From positions 178,123 to 242,122 of the forward strand of contig NZ_CP010312.1 of NCBI RefSeq assembly GCF_000827125.1: a DNA stretch of 64,000 nucleotides, read 5' to 3'. This stretch comes from Geoalkalibacter subterraneus. Its GTDB lineage: Bacteria; Desulfobacterota; Desulfuromonadia; Desulfuromonadales; Geoalkalibacteraceae. The first letter of the stretch is position 1, and every line of letters begins with the position of its first letter. A program made the translations under genes and the position numbers. The notes below the pieces were generated by a model that had not been told where the DNA came from, did not search any database, and saw only the letters and a list, made by a program, of their open reading frames with translations. This document shows, piece by piece, positions 16,254 through 25,400 of the stretch.

Positions 16254-17399
16254 TCAAACAGCAACGGCGGGTGCCAGCACCCGTCTTACATCACCTAGCC
16301 CACTGGAAGATGCCCCTTCCAGAAGAATATTAATCGCGGCGTTGCGGTCCCGATCGTGGGATACGCCGCAGTCGCAGGCCCAGCTGCGGACCCGCAGGTC
16401 GAGTTTGTCGTTCAGAAAGCCGCAGGAGCTGCACAGTTTGGTCGACGGGAAATAGCGGCCCACAGTACCAATCCGGCTGCCGGCTTTTGCCGTCATGTGC
16501 CCAAGAATCTGCATAAACGACCAGAAGCCCAGATCGGAGACCTTGCGGCCCCACAACGCTTTCATGCCGACAAGGTTGAGATCTTCAAAGAACAGAAAGT
16601 CGTACTCATCCGACAATTCTTTGGCTTTCTTGAAGTGCCAGTCCTTTCGCTGGTTGGCGATTTTCTTATGCACCCTTGCTAGTTGTCTTACGGCTTTCTT
16701 ACGATTGTTCGAGCCGCGTTTCTTGCTGGAAACCCGGCGTTGGGCCTGCGCCAGCTTGCGCTGGCCCTGGCGATAAAACAGCGGCATCTCGATCTGCTTG
16801 CCGTCGCTTGCGACCAGAAAGGTTTTCAACCCGAAATCAAAACCTGCGATTTTACCCGTCATGATTCTGGTGGGCTGAACATCCGGAAGCTCGCACGAGA
16901 AGTAGAGATAGATATCGCCGAGAGCGTCCCGTTTGATCGTGAGGGTTTTAATACGCCCTTCGATCTCCTGGGACTTGAAATACCGGAAGGTACGTTTTCC
17001 GATGCGGATTCGGTTATCGTAGAGCAGCTTGTAGCCGGTCTGCTTGAGCGTGATCGATTTATATTTGATGCGTTTACGAAACGACGGTGGTGCGACCCTG
17101 CGCCGGCTCTCTGCTTTAAGGTTGCGGAAAAACAACTGGTACCCGTGCTCGATGCGTTCTGAAATATTCTGGATGGCTTGTGCATCCAATACCCGCCAGC
17201 TCTGGTATTTCTGCAGCTTTTTCAGCTTGGCAATATGCTTCTGCATCGTATAAAGGCTGATGTGTTTTCCACTGCGCCTGTAGTATCTTTTATGCAAAGC
17301 GATGCAGTGGTTATAGATCTGTGACGCCAAATCGATCTGGTCGTGCAGATGCCGGTTACGTTTGTTCTTGTACAACTTGAAGCAGTAGGTCCTGCGCAT
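16254..17399 (-). CDS. tnpB: TnpB RNA-guided nuclease
   Basis: 381 aa. RuvC triad visible: Asp in AGFDFGLK (about residue 188), Glu in FFEDLN (about 274), Asp in HDRDRNAAINI (about 350). Zinc finger CSSCGFLN...CDCG precedes the last motif. TnpB cuts DNA using a guide RNA made from the 3' end of its gene and the element right end; the guide would come from the split gene just outside at 16213 and below. The start is ATG, with the truncated tnpA 20 bp upstream in the same direction. It is only distantly similar to the second copy at 50521. Confidence 0.92.
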   Translation of the reverse strand: MRRTYCFKLYKNKRNRHLHDQIDLASQIYNHCIALHKRYYRRSGKHISLYTMQKHIAKLKKLQKYQSWRVLDAQAIQNISERIEHGYQLFFRNLKAESRRRVAPPSFRKRIKYKSITLKQTGYKLLYDNRIRIGKRTFRYFKSQEIEGRIKTLTIKRDALGDIYLYFSCELPDVQPTRIMTGKIAGFDFGLKTFLVASDGKQIEMPLFYRQGQRKLAQAQRRVSSKKRGSNNRKKAVRQLARVHKKIANQRKDWHFKKAKELSDEYDFLFFEDLNLVGMKALWGRKVSDLGFWSFMQILGHMTAKAGSRIGTVGRYFPSTKLCSSCGFLNDKLDLRVRSWACDCGVSHDRDRNAAINILLEGASSSGLGDVRRVLAPAVAV

Positions 17400-17420
17400 G
17401 GTTTCACCTCCTCTCTTTAT

Positions 17421-17699
17421 CTATTTATTCTTCTGATCGTCTATGTACCTACGAACAGTTTCTTCGGATATGTGTCCTACGGACTCGCAGAAATAACTAC
17501 GAGTCCAGAGTGTCGGTATGCGACTTTTAAGCTTCGGGAAATCATCCCTAAGTACTCGTGACGAGTACCCCTTTAGTTGTTGGATGATATAGTGCGGACT
17601 ATTAACGGGGGATGACTTCACAAACAAGTGAACGTGGTCAGGCATAACCTCCATATTCTCAATAATAATTTCCAGTTGTTGGGCCTTCTCCAGGAGAAG
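17421..17699 (-). pseudogene. tnpA: IS200-type transposase TnpA, N-terminus missing
   Basis: The frame opens right after a TAG at 17700-17702. It keeps the HUH motif (PDHVHLF) and the tyrosine helix (RRYIDDQ) but lacks roughly the first 50 residues that hold the beta-strand core. ATG 17654 could still start a 77-aa product. The junction with the split gene at about 17700 shows that a deletion removed the element left end. Confidence 0.75.
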
Positions 17700-17841
17700 C
17701 TATTTCGCTACGAGATACCTCGCCATGGACCAGTACGGCTCCCGGCAAATTGCGGCCCTCAGTTTCAAAAAAACGAATCGCCGCCTCATAGCAATTTCCT
17801 TCAACACTGTATCCTCGCCTTTTTACGTCTTCGCGGGTCAT
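17700..17841 (-). pseudogene. 5' half of the gene split by the TnpB element
   Basis: ATG 17841 with GGAGG 8 bp upstream; reads MTREDVKRRGYSVEGNCYEA and on to GAVLVHGEV before running into IS sequence. A -10-like TATAAT on the minus strand (17874-17869) lies about 28 bp upstream of the start. See the 3' half at 15998-16213. Cys in NCYEAA would be the nucleophile if the papain-like reading is right. Confidence 0.65.
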
Positions 17842-18250
17842 ACTAAAGCCTCCTTTTGAAGTGAAACAATTATACAACAAAGAGAATAAAAAAGAAAGAA
17901 AAAATATATAAAAATGCGACCAAAAAGAATTAAACTTAGACCTCCGGTTTTCCTGCGTCCTATTGCGACAAGAAAACCAGCACAGACTTGAACCGTTAAA
18001 TAATGGGGTCAAACACCCCGGAGGTGAAGTGAGGAAATATAAAAAATGTAGGTAAAAACAGACACTTATAGGCCGAAAAGGATGGCGCGAAACAGTAGGC
18101 TGAATGTGTTGCCGGCAACAACAAAACAGTTTCGACACGTTCAACGCTTTCGGAAAGGCTATCCGGATTATGTGATTGATTTTTGCGGGATATAATGTTA
18201 TAGTAAAAACGGATTGAATGATTGTTTTAATCACCTGATGGAGCAATGTT
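17842..18250. other. Intergenic region between divergent genes
   Basis: No gene seen. The left third is very A/T-rich and carries the minus-strand promoter of the split gene. The right end carries a plausible plus-strand promoter (TTGATT 18176-18181, 17 bp, TATAGT 18199-18204) for the NinX-like gene. In the middle a CCGGAGG/CCTCCGG pair (near 17940 and 18020) could form a long-range hairpin. Confidence 0.4.
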
Positions 18251-18667
18251 ATGACTGAGATTCCCGAACAAGAGTATCTGCTGATCGAGGTTGATCTTTT
18301 AAGTGGCACTGCTCTGGATTGGGCGGTAGCGATTACAAACAAAATGAACCCTAGCGTCCATCGTCTTTCAGGGTCTTGTAGCGTGATTGTGCCCTTTGAA
18401 GGAGGACTAAACGCCTCCTTTTGCCCGTCCTCTCGCTGGTCTGATGGTGGCCCACTTATCGAAGGGGGGAAGATTTCGCTTCGCAGTGAAGGTCCTAACG
18501 ACGAGGGGTGGTATGCCGTAACGGCAACAGGAACGAAAGCGTTTAACACCTGTGACTGTTTTGATGCTGGCGGCGATACTGCTCTTGAGGCGGCGATGCG
18601 CTGCTACGTCAAGAAGTTTGGGGCGGAGACTGTCGAGGTTCCTGAAATCCTTGTTTCCTTGGGGTGA
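18251..18667 (+). CDS. NinX-like phage protein (DUF2591)
   Basis: 138 aa. The order VDLLSGTALDWAVA, then SSRWSDGGPLIE, ISLRSEGP, W-A-T-TG and ALEAAMRCYVKKFG fits the DUF2591/NinX family found in lambda-like phages and prophages. Function in phages is unknown. GGAG about 7 bp before the ATG. It opens a patch of phage-type small genes (18251-20566) whose base usage and content differ from the PRTRC backbone, so this patch was probably acquired from a phage. Confidence 0.8.
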   Translation: MTEIPEQEYLLIEVDLLSGTALDWAVAITNKMNPSVHRLSGSCSVIVPFEGGLNASFCPSSRWSDGGPLIEGGKISLRSEGPNDEGWYAVTATGTKAFNTCDCFDAGGDTALEAAMRCYVKKFGAETVEVPEILVSLG

Positions 18668-18678
18668 TAGATATGCGT

Positions 18679-19265
18679 ATGACTAAAACAATCAAACAAG
18701 AACCGTTGTTCGGGTGTTGTTAGTGTTACGAGGAATTTAGCTGGCCAGCCCGCGACCTCCGGATTATTGATGGGGAGTTGTGGTGCGAAAACTGCTGGTG
18801 TCGCAAGCAGACTTCGAACCAGCACTGGATTTCAAGGAGTACCCGGCCTTTGTCCCGGATTACCTGCTTGGCACTTACAGGTCGCTTAAGGAAGCGATTG
18901 CTGCCGCAGAAATTGAGGTCGAGAATCGCGCAGGAAAGTATGAATATGAAGCCGTTGGGTTCAATGATGATGGCGAAGAATTTGAGCGCCACAGCTATGT
19001 CGATATTGATGATGCTCAGATCTCCGAGTGGTCGGCGCAGCAAGTTAATCGCGTACTCCGTGGGGCGCTGGCGGATGCCTTGTCTGTGTTGACATCCTCT
19101 ACCGTTGAATTGGAAAAACAGGCCGATGCTATTACGAAAGCACGACGAGCTCTTGGAATGGTGGATGCGAAAGTTACTCCTGCCGAAACGGGGAAGCTGT
19201 CTGCATCTTCCATAATATATTTTTTCAAAGAGGGTTTCGATGGAAAACGAAAAATCCTTATGTGA
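18679..19265 (+). pseudogene. Phage-type zinc-finger gene with in-frame TAG and a frameshift
   Basis: ATG 18679 opens MTKTIKQEPLFGCC, then TAG at 18721-18723, then the same frame continues CYEEFSWPARDLRIIDGEL and CENCW: two Cys pairs of one zinc finger, one on each side of the stop. The rest (DFEPALDFKEYPAFVPDY and on) is in the next frame, open from GTG 18780 to 19265. Read as one gene it needs two repairs. A shorter product from GTG 18780 (161 aa) remains possible. Confidence 0.45.
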
Positions 19266-19968
19266 AAGCTGTAACGACCCACTAGAGGGACTGGAAGCAG
19301 AACGGCGACGAGCCGATCAGATCGATGTGAATTTCAAATGGGTCTTTGATTATGTCGAAAAAATGCACGAGATACTGTGTCCTCGTCGTACTGGGACATG
19401 GCAGATGCGTGTCGAAGCCGCACGTAACGAGGTAGAAAAAATCAAGTTGGCTCTGCCAGATGATTATTCTGAATCTAAGGAATGGAAAGCGGGAGGCCCG
19501 GTTGAGAGAATCGATTGGCTCAAGTTTTTCGTCAAGCAGTATCGGGAAGAAAATGAGCGATTATGGAAAGACGATAACGAACTGCTCGGAATGTCGCAGA
19601 AAGATCAATGGGAGCAAGATCGGAAACTGATGCTGCATTATCGCCAAGCACTGGGGAAAATAGCGAAGTTTTGCGATGGAGAGGCTGATCAAATTGCGCG
19701 GGATGCTTTGTCGGAATGTTTTATCGATGATAGTGAGAATAACCAGCTACGTGACGAACTTGAAGCCGAAAAACAGAGATATAGGAGTGTGATGGACAAA
19801 GAGGTTATGGCTGTGCTGAAGGCGGCAGAAGGATATTATGAGGAAAGAAACGACAGCCTGAAGGGAGTGAACCTGGCTCGCAACTACATCGAAGCCAGAG
19901 ACCAATTTTTTGAAACAGTGCGTGAATGGAAAAAGAAAGGAGAAACCTTATGCACAAAAGACAGCTGA
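19240..19968 (+). CDS. Phage-type coiled-coil protein
   Basis: 242 aa, rich in Glu, Lys and Arg, with heptad-like stretches at about residues 100-135 and 165-215; starts with a CESCNDP Cys pair. No catalytic motif. ATG 19240 overlaps the end of the preceding open frame and has AGAGGG 5 bp upstream. Resembles in style the variable early-region proteins of lambdoid phages. Function unknown. Confidence 0.6.
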   Translation: MENEKSLCESCNDPLEGLEAERRRADQIDVNFKWVFDYVEKMHEILCPRRTGTWQMRVEAARNEVEKIKLALPDDYSESKEWKAGGPVERIDWLKFFVKQYREENERLWKDDNELLGMSQKDQWEQDRKLMLHYRQALGKIAKFCDGEADQIARDALSECFIDDSENNQLRDELEAEKQRYRSVMDKEVMAVLKAAEGYYEERNDSLKGVNLARNYIEARDQFFETVREWKKKGETLCTKDS

Positions 19969-20110
19969 GAGCACTGATCGAAAGAGTCCTCGATGAGGCG
20001 CCGGCACGGCACCTGGCCTGAACGATCCGCGCGCGGTTGAATTGCTGATGCTCCCTGCCGCTGAGCCCAAGGAGCTGGCCCCATTTCGCTCGAAAGGTGA
20101 TCTTTATGCA
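19950..20110 (+). pseudogene. Truncated, frameshifted phage-type gene
   Basis: ATG 19950 reads MHKRQLRALIERVLDEAPAR then hits TGA at 20019-20021. A shifted frame continues LNDPRAVELLMLPAAEPKEL. Together these match in style a common phage start (IERVL...AVELLM-TAA) seen before lysozyme-like domains, but nothing downstream follows. Remnant only. Confidence 0.4.
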
Positions 20111-20309
20111 AGAGACTGTCATGGCTCCCGGTGTCGCACTTGACGGAACTGGCCGCCCGGTTCAGGTTTTGTCCAAGGGGCGGGTCCGGTTTCTCACCAA
20201 GGTTGAACTGGAAGAAATTCCGCTCAATTGCTGGCACAAATACTGCCAGCACCGCTTGTCGATGTCGCATGAGCAGGCCATTTCAAAATTCGGGAGAAAC
20301 ACAGTATGA
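20106..20309 (+). CDS. Small phage-type protein
   Basis: 67 aa, MQETVMAPGVALDGTGRPVQ...; AGGTGA lies 5 bp before ATG 20106 and the stop overlaps the next start (ATGA at 20306), which supports translation. No family recognised. It overlaps the tail of the decayed gene upstream. Confidence 0.45.
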   Translation: MQETVMAPGVALDGTGRPVQVLSKGRVRFLTKVELEEIPLNCWHKYCQHRLSMSHEQAISKFGRNTV

Positions 20310-20566
20310 GCCGCCGCTACCTTGTCACCGCAAATGTTTCGTTTTTCGTTGATCTGCCATACCCTGAGAATATGGCAGATGATCAGGACCTCCAGGACCT
20401 CGTATGCTGCGACCCGCAGGGCGAGATGACCGATGCTGAAGCCGTGGAAAGCGCCGTCACGACTGCCATCAGATACTGCGAAGTGTTTGTTTACGGCGAA
20501 GACGTTGAACCCGCTCAATGTCGTGTTGACGATATCGATATGCGGATTGAGGGGTTCGAGGACTAG
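20306..20566 (+). CDS. Small acidic phage-type protein
   Basis: 86 aa, acidic: MSRRYLVTANVSFFVDLPYP... with a conserved-looking beta-strand start and DAEAVESAVTTAIRY helix. GGGAG about 8 bp upstream and start overlapping the previous stop. Possibly a ferredoxin-like small protein; unknown function. It is the last gene before the ISL3 element. Confidence 0.6.
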   Translation: MSRRYLVTANVSFFVDLPYPENMADDQDLQDLVCCDPQGEMTDAEAVESAVTTAIRYCEVFVYGEDVEPAQCRVDDIDMRIEGFED

Positions 20567-20764
20567 GACCATAGACCTAATTGGACGAGGATGAATAGTC
20601 ACACTCCCCGCCCAGCCAAACACATTCACGCCGCTGGAAGGCTCCATCCCAATGCTGCGCGGGTTTTTCGCCCACCTCGAATGGGACGCAAAGACCGAGC
20701 GGCACGAGTTGCGTCTGGTCCTCGATATGGACACCCCATTCCGGTAGGTGCGGAGTAGAGCGTC

Positions 20765-22093
20765 TTGTCATACAATATCCTTAACTTCCCCGAATACAGG
20801 ATTGCCAATATTGAGGAGTACGAGCACGACTATCGGATTCACGCCTCGATCAATATCGCACCAGATCGTTGTCCCGAATGTCACAAGACCGACCTCGTAG
20901 GCTTCGGGAAGCGCGAGGAAACGATTCTCGATACCCCGATCCACGGGAAGCGTGTTGGGATCAGCATCACCAGAAGGCGTTTCCGCTGTCAGAATTCTGT
21001 TTGTGGCCGCACGTTCTATGAGAATATTCCGCACCGCGATGATAAACGTTTAGCGACCAAGCGACTGATCGCCTACATCGAGAAACAATCCCTTTCCAGA
21101 ACTTTTGCCAGTCTCGCGGAAGAAACCGGTCTTGATGAAAAGACGATTAGAAATATCTTTCGTGACTACATTAACCGTCTTGAAAAACACGTCCGATTCG
21201 AGACCCCTCGTTGCCTTGGTATCGATGAAATACATATCATTCGCAAGCCTCGCTGCGTCATTAGCAACATTGAGCAGCGCACTATCGTTGATCTCCTGAC
21301 GAATCGGAATAAAGAGACTGTTGCTGAATATCTTTCAGGATTGCCTGGAACGAATAAAGTGCAACTTGTTGCCATCGATATGTGGCGACCCTACAAAGAT
21401 GCAGTCAACGATCTGATCCCACATGCCAAGATCGTTATTGATAAGTTTCATGTTGTCAGGATGGCAAATGTAGCAATGGAGAGCGCCAGAAAGGCCGTCA
21501 GGGCTGATCTGTCACCAAAACACAGACGAGGCCTTATTCATGACCGGTTCGTGCTTCTGAAACGTCGTGGCGAACTGACTATGCCGGAAGAAATATCTTT
21601 CAGCACATGGACGAAGAACTTTCCGGTGTTGGGGATGGCGTATGAGGCCAAAGAAGCATTTTTTGAGTTGTGGAATCACACAAACAGAGCGGATGCCGAA
21701 AAGGGGTATCATGACTGGGCTGCTAATCTGCCAATGGAGATCATTCCTCACTTTGAGCCTATCATTACTGCCGTTCGCAACTGGCACCATGAGATATTCA
21801 ACTACTTCGACAGTCCTATTACCAACGCCTACACCGAATCGCTCAACAGATTGATCCGCATCATAAACCGACTTGGACGTGGTTACTCTTTTGAGGCGTT
21901 AAGAACAAAGGTACTTTTCACGGAAGGTGTGCAGAAGATCAAGCGTCAATCATACAGAAGCAGAATATCTGCTCGTGATGATTTTGCAATGGGCTACGCG
22001 ACCGGGAGAGAGTTTTACCCCCAGATAAAGGAGCAGAATTTCGGTGCTGACATATCAACACTCATAGAGAAGATCGAAGCAGGTGATTTTTAG
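20765..22093 (+). CDS. ISL3-family transposase
   Basis: 442 aa. N-terminal zinc finger (CPECHK...CQNSVCGRTF), then HTH (SLAEETGLDEKTIRNIF), then the DDE catalytic core: LGIDEIH, VAIDMWRPY, and NAYTESLNR for the glutamate, which is the ISL3 pattern. Full length for the family; TTG start (20765). The element ends were not resolved: the 200 bp on the left and 340 bp on the right hold no obvious matching inverted repeats by eye. The upstream neighbour is a phage-type gene and the downstream side holds decayed gene pieces. Confidence 0.88.
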   Translation: MSYNILNFPEYRIANIEEYEHDYRIHASINIAPDRCPECHKTDLVGFGKREETILDTPIHGKRVGISITRRRFRCQNSVCGRTFYENIPHRDDKRLATKRLIAYIEKQSLSRTFASLAEETGLDEKTIRNIFRDYINRLEKHVRFETPRCLGIDEIHIIRKPRCVISNIEQRTIVDLLTNRNKETVAEYLSGLPGTNKVQLVAIDMWRPYKDAVNDLIPHAKIVIDKFHVVRMANVAMESARKAVRADLSPKHRRGLIHDRFVLLKRRGELTMPEEISFSTWTKNFPVLGMAYEAKEAFFELWNHTNRADAEKGYHDWAANLPMEIIPHFEPIITAVRNWHHEIFNYFDSPITNAYTESLNRLIRIINRLGRGYSFEALRTKVLFTEGVQKIKRQSYRSRISARDDFAMGYATGREFYPQIKEQNFGADISTLIEKIEAGDF

Positions 22094-22431
22094 CCCATTT
22101 CAATCATAAAATCAGGAAACCTATTCTTTTCAATCTGTTGGAGAAGGAAGCAAAGATAGAAACTCTGGCAAGAATGTGGGATCAGGGAAAAATCATGGAA
22201 ATTTTTCTAAACCCAGGGCGGGATAAACCCTGGCTCAAAAAACGCCACAATTTTTCAAATCGCACCCACACGCAACGATGATAGAGAAGATGGGAGTGCA
22301 AAGGCTTGATGAAGAAGCCGAAAAGATCGGCCTGCCTCCAACGCCTTCTTTCACCCAATTCTAAAGAACAAAACCGCCTTTCCCCTCCCCGTTAGGCAAG
22401 AACCTTTTGGGGAGGGGAAAGCTGGAAAAAC
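22094..22431. other. Downstream of ISL3 transposase: decayed coding pieces
   Basis: A start-less frame near 22126-22281 reads FNLLEKEAKIETLARMWDQG and onward to a stop; a second short one near 22291-22363 reads MGVQRLDEEAEKIGLPPTPS. Both look like remains of real genes, perhaps tied to the IS. No intact gene is seen. Confidence 0.35.
22382..22417. terminator. GC-rich hairpin at the end of the methyltransferase-helicase gene
   Basis: CCCCTCCCC (22382-22390) pairs with GGGGAGGGG (22409-22417). It lies 15 bp after the stop of the minus-strand gene. No T-run follows on either strand, so it may stop or protect transcripts without being a classic intrinsic terminator. Confidence 0.45.
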
Positions 22432-25400
22432 TTACGCCGCCCTGGAATCAGAGAAAAGATCCATCTGTTGCGGCTTGCAAAACTGAATCTTTCTCTGCTC
22501 CACGCTCTGCGGTCCGTCTAGGACATCAAAAAACGAGACCTGCTCCCTGCTTGTGTCCTCCTGCAGATCTTCTGCAGGGGCCTTCTTCTTTTCGTTCGCA
22601 ATTTTGTCTTTCGTATCGCCTGAATCGGCCACAATATTTTTTTTATCAATCCGGCTGTTTTCGGCCTGAGTCATTTTTTTCAGCAATACGCTGGGATCGG
22701 TGTAGTCAAATTCCCCGGTACGAAGGGCACGAGTCAGCATGGCATGAAAACTCTGGTCTCCCTCGGCCCCGCACTCTGAAGGGTCAATCAGCGGCACCTC
22801 GCCCTCGGCCAAAGCCGATGTCATCTGCTTCTCCAGCGTGTAGCTCAACTGCATTTCCTGAGCCGGGCCAGAAACAAGATAGCGGTAACGACAGGGACGC
22901 ACAGCGCCAAAGGTTTTTCTGTGCCATGCCGCAGAAACCACCCGGCGGTTGCGCCCATCGCCCTGTGTCGCCCGGCGCGTCTCATGGGTGTAGTCGAACC
23001 AGAGAATATTGATAAACTCGATGAGATCCAGGCCCGTTCCGGCGCGTTTATACGGTACGACCACGACATCGGCGGTAGTCTCTTTAAACCACTTGACCAC
23101 GTTTTTCGCACTCACCTTGTCATGCAGAACGTCGACCTGTGCGCAAGTCCCCTTGCGAATCGCGTTGGCGATGACCGGGCGCATATCAACCTTCTGGGTG
23201 TTTCCGGTATAGACAATCAGCCGCTCCCCGCGATCAACGCACTGCTGAGCGAATTTCACCGTATAGTCGATTTTTCCAAGGACCTCGGAGCCGATCCCGC
23301 GACGAGCCACCGTGCCCAACGGCTCGCCCCTTAGAGTCAATTCCTGGTTGAAGAAGCAGAAGACATCAGGGGTACGCAGGTAGGCTGCGTTGCGAATAGC
23401 ACTGGCAACAAGGCGATCTTCCTGATCAATGTCTTCACTGGTGATTTTGTCAACCTGCGCCATGGCCTCTTTGGCCTTTTCGTGCAGATCAAACCGAACC
23501 ACTTCGCGATCTACCGGCGGCATGTCGGTAAAGTCGTTGGAATCCACCACGGCAAACCGGGGCAGGGTGTAAGCCAGAACCGCAGGGGAAATCCCTGCCG
23601 TATCATGCGTCGTAACACGACTGCCCGAACGATGACGGTTGCCCTCATCGCATTTTCTGACCTGCTTGAAAGCTCCAAACTGCCCTTGAAACTCCGCAGG
23701 ACTGCTGCGATCCCATCCTTGCTCCGACATGACCTCCGGGGCAATCCCCCACAGCAGGTTGTAAAAGGAGGAGGTATAGCCGTTGCTGATTGTGGCCGTC
23801 AGGGTCAGCACCCTGCTCGATGAGGCCGCAAGCCGGATAAAAGCTGAACCCTGGTTGGAGTTGCCGTTGCTTGCGTTGTGGCATTCATCAAAAATAGCCA
23901 GATCAAAGCCCACCTGCTTAAGAAGTCGGACGTAGGGAAGATTGCTGTTGTCGCAACAAGACACAGAAACCTTGCCCTCTTGCTCAATCTTTGAAATCCA
24001 GCGCCCAAAGCCTCCAATCTGCTTCTGCCTGCCATCGGCGCGGTAGGCGTAAAGAGGGCTTTGGCACCAGGGGCATTTGTCTTTGGCGCTTTTTCGTGGG
24101 CGCTTCTCGATAAACCCGAAGCAATCCGGGCAGACAAAGCCACTTTCGCGGGTATTTTCCCCCGCAGCGTTTTTGACCACTCGCTCTTTAGGGATGACCA
24201 CCGGAAAAAAGGCCGGGTGCATCCGCAGGCGCGAATAGCTGATCAAATAAAGCCCTTCAGGCTTTTCGGTGCAAAGGCGCTTGCAGCTCTTCCAGGAATC
24301 GATGACATGAACCGCAAACTCGGCCTGGGCGTACTCGGCGCGGATCTGCTCAACCAGGTGCGGCTCGGTGACCATAATCGAGCGCTTGGCGCCGAAGCGC
24401 TTTTGCATAACCACCTTGACAGCTCGCGCCATCCAGGTTTTGCCGGTTCCGGTGTTTGCGCGAAGCCCAAGCCCTTTGTAACCATACTCATATCCCTTGA
24501 CAAGAGACTTGACCGCCTCTCGCTGCGGCGGCATAAGCCCGATGGAATCAAGCTCCTCGCGCAGAAAATCCTCGTCGCTGCCGGTTTCGTGCAAAGGTTT
24601 GTAGTCGCGGTTGAGTTTTTGGAGCAAAACCCCTGAAAGGTGCGAATTGAGTTCAAAATAATCAAATCCGCACTCTTTGGCTTTTCTGACACCCCCTGAA
24701 GAATCCATCAAGAAACACTCGACCTTGGGCTTGTAGACCATGGTTTCAGTGCTTGTCTCAGGGTCTTTGTAGGACTCTGGCTCCGTGGTCAGCATGTATT
24801 TAGCCAAATAGCTGCTGCCGTTGATCGCCACCGACTCGACCGAGCTGTTCATTGCAGCCAACTGCACCGCATGGGCTGTGCGCAGCGTTCCAAGAGGACG
24901 GATGGATGTGTCAAAATTGGCCGGATATGTGCGCTCAAGCACTTTTGCGGCCATATCCTCGGCTCGCTTGTCGCACGCGCAATAAAGCGGCTCCAGGTCA
25001 CGGCACGACAGCAAGGGGAGAGCTGCTGAAGATGCCGGAGAAATCTCTACGGAAAAACCCGGCTTGTCTTTAAGCATCTGCGAGATGGTCGGATAGTCGC
25101 TGTCCTCGAAGTTGCTCTGGGTCATTCGGGCATAGAAAGGCAGGGTTCGCCGGTTGTCCTGGCCCTTGCTGAGAAAAACCACCAACTGCTTGAAGCGGTC
25201 ATGCTTTTCACTTCGGAAAACATGAATAAAGCGAAAGTTCGCATCAACGTACTCGCGCATCTCTTTGCGATGCCATTCATATTCCGGGATGATAAAGACA
25301 AGAGCCCCGCGATAGGTCAAAAGATCCTGCGCGCGCTTTAGCCACAGCAAACATTGATCATCCTGACGGTTGTAGGGCGGGTTGAGAAGGATTAGCTGAA

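Larger units (their letters stand above)
16214..17699 (-). mobile_element. IS605-type element, left end deleted (tnpA', tnpB)
   Basis: tnpB is intact and tnpA has lost its N-terminus. The right end carries the hairpin CCCACGA/TCGTGGG at 16224-16244 and ends at TTGA (16214-16217; TCAA on the element strand). The left end and the first third of tnpA are missing, the junction being near 17700. The element cannot move by itself now but could still make TnpB and its guide RNA. Confidence 0.8.

Noticed and set aside
17659..18549. 296-codon minus-strand frame crossing 17842-18549
   Set aside because: Only its last ~60 codons (from ATG 17841) are gene-like; the rest runs through A/T-rich intergenic DNA and antisense to the NinX-like gene.
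18721..18723. UAG as pyrrolysine or another recoded residue
   Set aside because: A frameshift follows in the same gene and the neighbouring phage-type gene is also decayed, so pseudogene decay explains it better. No suppressor tRNA is in the window.
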